64,000 nucleotides of DNA, taken from NCBI GenBank assembly GCA_037355855.1, contig CM074761.1, positions 2,685,346 to 2,749,345 on the forward strand. Reading direction: 5' to 3'. Every line of letters begins with the position of its first letter. The first letter of the stretch is position 1. The stretch comes from Pseudo-nitzschia pungens (Eukaryota; Bacillariophyta; Bacillariophyceae; Bacillariales; Bacillariaceae). The translations under genes were made by a program, and so were the position numbers. Below the pieces are notes generated by a model. That model saw only the letters and a list, made by a program, of their open reading frames with translations, did not search any database and was not told where the DNA came from. Below are positions 62,794 through 64,000 of this stretch, in pieces.

Positions 62794-63196
62794 GGTCGGA
62801 GGGATTCGGATGTCGTTGGTCGGGATTTGTGAGATGTCACGGGGAGAAGGATTGCCGTGTCGTTCTGGACCGTCGGATAGGCCGTTGATTGTTGTCGGCA
62901 GCACCAGCAACAGGAGCAGTATTAGGAATTAGATTCTGCGGCAGCGAGCTTCTCTTGAGGCGAGGGAGGCTCATAACGGATTGATTGATTCTTGCGGATC
63001 GTCGTCGAGGCAGGGGTTGGAGCGCACTCGCAGATCTTCTGTGACGCTGCTTCGAAGTCTTGCAGGTAAGGTGGTTGGTTACCTGTACGGTATTACTCAT
63101 ACCATCGACGACTGATTTCTGATGGCCGTAAAAAATCTTTCCACTCGCCATCCGGTCAAGATGTGGCATAACTGAGCGAATGACTGAATCATCATC

Positions 63197-63227
<31 letters not shown>

Positions 63228-64000
63228 CATCCTCATCCTCATCCAATCATCATCATCATCGTTCCCAAGATATCCGAGTTCGAACAATCGGAACAATAAA
63301 CGCTAATACTGTACGGTACGGTAGGTACGATATGAGCAATTGATATGTTCGTACATCCGAACGGAATGAATGAATGAATGAATCATCAAAAATCAATCGG
63401 TTGCATTATTCGTGTCTTGGATCTTGGGTCTTGTCTCTTGTCGTCTTGTGAACGACACCCGCTGTTTTGTTTTGATTGATGCATCCATAAATCCATGCAT
63501 GCATGCATGCATGGCATGGCGCACTTTGAAATTCAAATTTCCCCTACAAACAACAAAAATTACAGACCAGTTTCCCGCAGCAACCCCGCGGGCTAGTCCG
63601 CAAGTCTCAACTCCAATCTACAGTAACCGGTATCCAGTACGATACGGTAAGCCTTAGGAGGACCAAGTCATCCTATCTTACTCGTAACTTACTTGCTCCT
63701 TCCGTACCCCGTACGGTTTGGTAATTACGTAATTACGGTAAGGATTGCGGTATGATCAATCTTGCAATGACAATCCACGAACCAACCAAAAACATCGCTA
63801 AATCCAATCATCGCCGGTCCTAGTACCCGTACTAACTCCGTTGCCGACACGACATTTTCGCCAAAAACTATCGCAAATCCAACACATCTTCTATGCAATG
63901 ACCACGCGAGAGGTGCACTAATTACCAAACAATGATCCGGTAGTACTCCGCAACCAAAAGATAGTCGGCACCGCAAATCAAAAACCGTAATTGCACATGG
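62794..64000. other. Upstream/intergenic DNA with microsatellites
   Basis: CATT/CATCATT repeats at about 63190-63260, a GAAT run at 63366-63383, and ATGCATGC runs near 63497. GTAAGCCTTAGG and GGTAAGG motifs occur near 63648 and 63737. No gene recognised; a 122-codon ORF (63205-62837, -) overlaps the sulfotransferase upstream region and is unsupported. Confidence 0.5.

Overview
The window reads as nuclear DNA of a diatom-like stramenopile that carries a decayed, shuffled block of bacterial DNA. The host assignment rests on eukaryotic genes with short GT-AG introns (signal peptidase subunit 3, glucosidase II beta, a mitochondrial carrier, a G8/beta-helix secreted protein, a membrane LRR protein). 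It also rests on protein families familiar from diatoms (KW-C-C zinc fingers, Cys-rich repeats with a C-x2-C-T-x2-V-W core). The genus cannot be fixed from the sequence.

Layout. 1-6230: a non-autonomous LTR retrotransposon, with a truncated 5' LTR, one gag-like ORF, very repetitive leader and tail, a polypurine tract and a full 508-bp 3' LTR. 6231-13985: host genes for SPCS3 (+), glucosidase II beta (-) and a mitochondrial carrier (-). About 13986-37260: the bacterial mosaic. 37260-64000: host genes for a zinc-finger protein, an LRR protein, a SET-domain methyltransferase, an acyl-protein thioesterase, a G8/EGF/Cys-rich secreted protein, an F-box-like protein, a LanC-like protein, a TM-LRR protein and a frameshifted sulfotransferase.

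The bacterial mosaic is the notable feature. At least 20 fragments of about 150 bp to 7 kb lie in both orientations and abut abruptly: guaB-guaA, a zinc-ribbon/GYF protein, atoE, an IPT/TIG protein, clp, a kinase-associated ATPase, rpoB, two Ser/Thr kinases, tolQ-exbD, a TPR protein, glmM, a MYXO-CTERM-like Cys-rich protein, a lipoprotein, a two-component system, a phosphoesterase, astB-SDR-DUF934-cysI, lycopene cyclase, a cobalamin adenosyltransferase, speE, DUF1588-DUF1552 and a PPC protein. Within fragments bacterial microsynteny survives (22-nt and 8-nt gene gaps, a TAATG overlap). Nearly every gene has stops, frameshifts, deletions or a lost start. The gene content (NDCDG repeats, C-terminal TM plus Arg cluster, DUF1552/DUF1588 pair, zinc-ribbon/GYF protein) points to a Myxococcota/Bradymonadota-like donor.

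The best internal evidence that this is integrated DNA and not a stray bacterial contig is astB. One bacterial gene, followed from start to stop, is interrupted twice by sequence of non-bacterial character: about 270 bp of AT-rich DNA, and a 29-bp-period minisatellite of about 0.5 kb. The intact host genes in the same sequence argue that the frameshifts in the island are not general sequencing error. I could run no search, so donor and host identities are inferences from recognised protein motifs.
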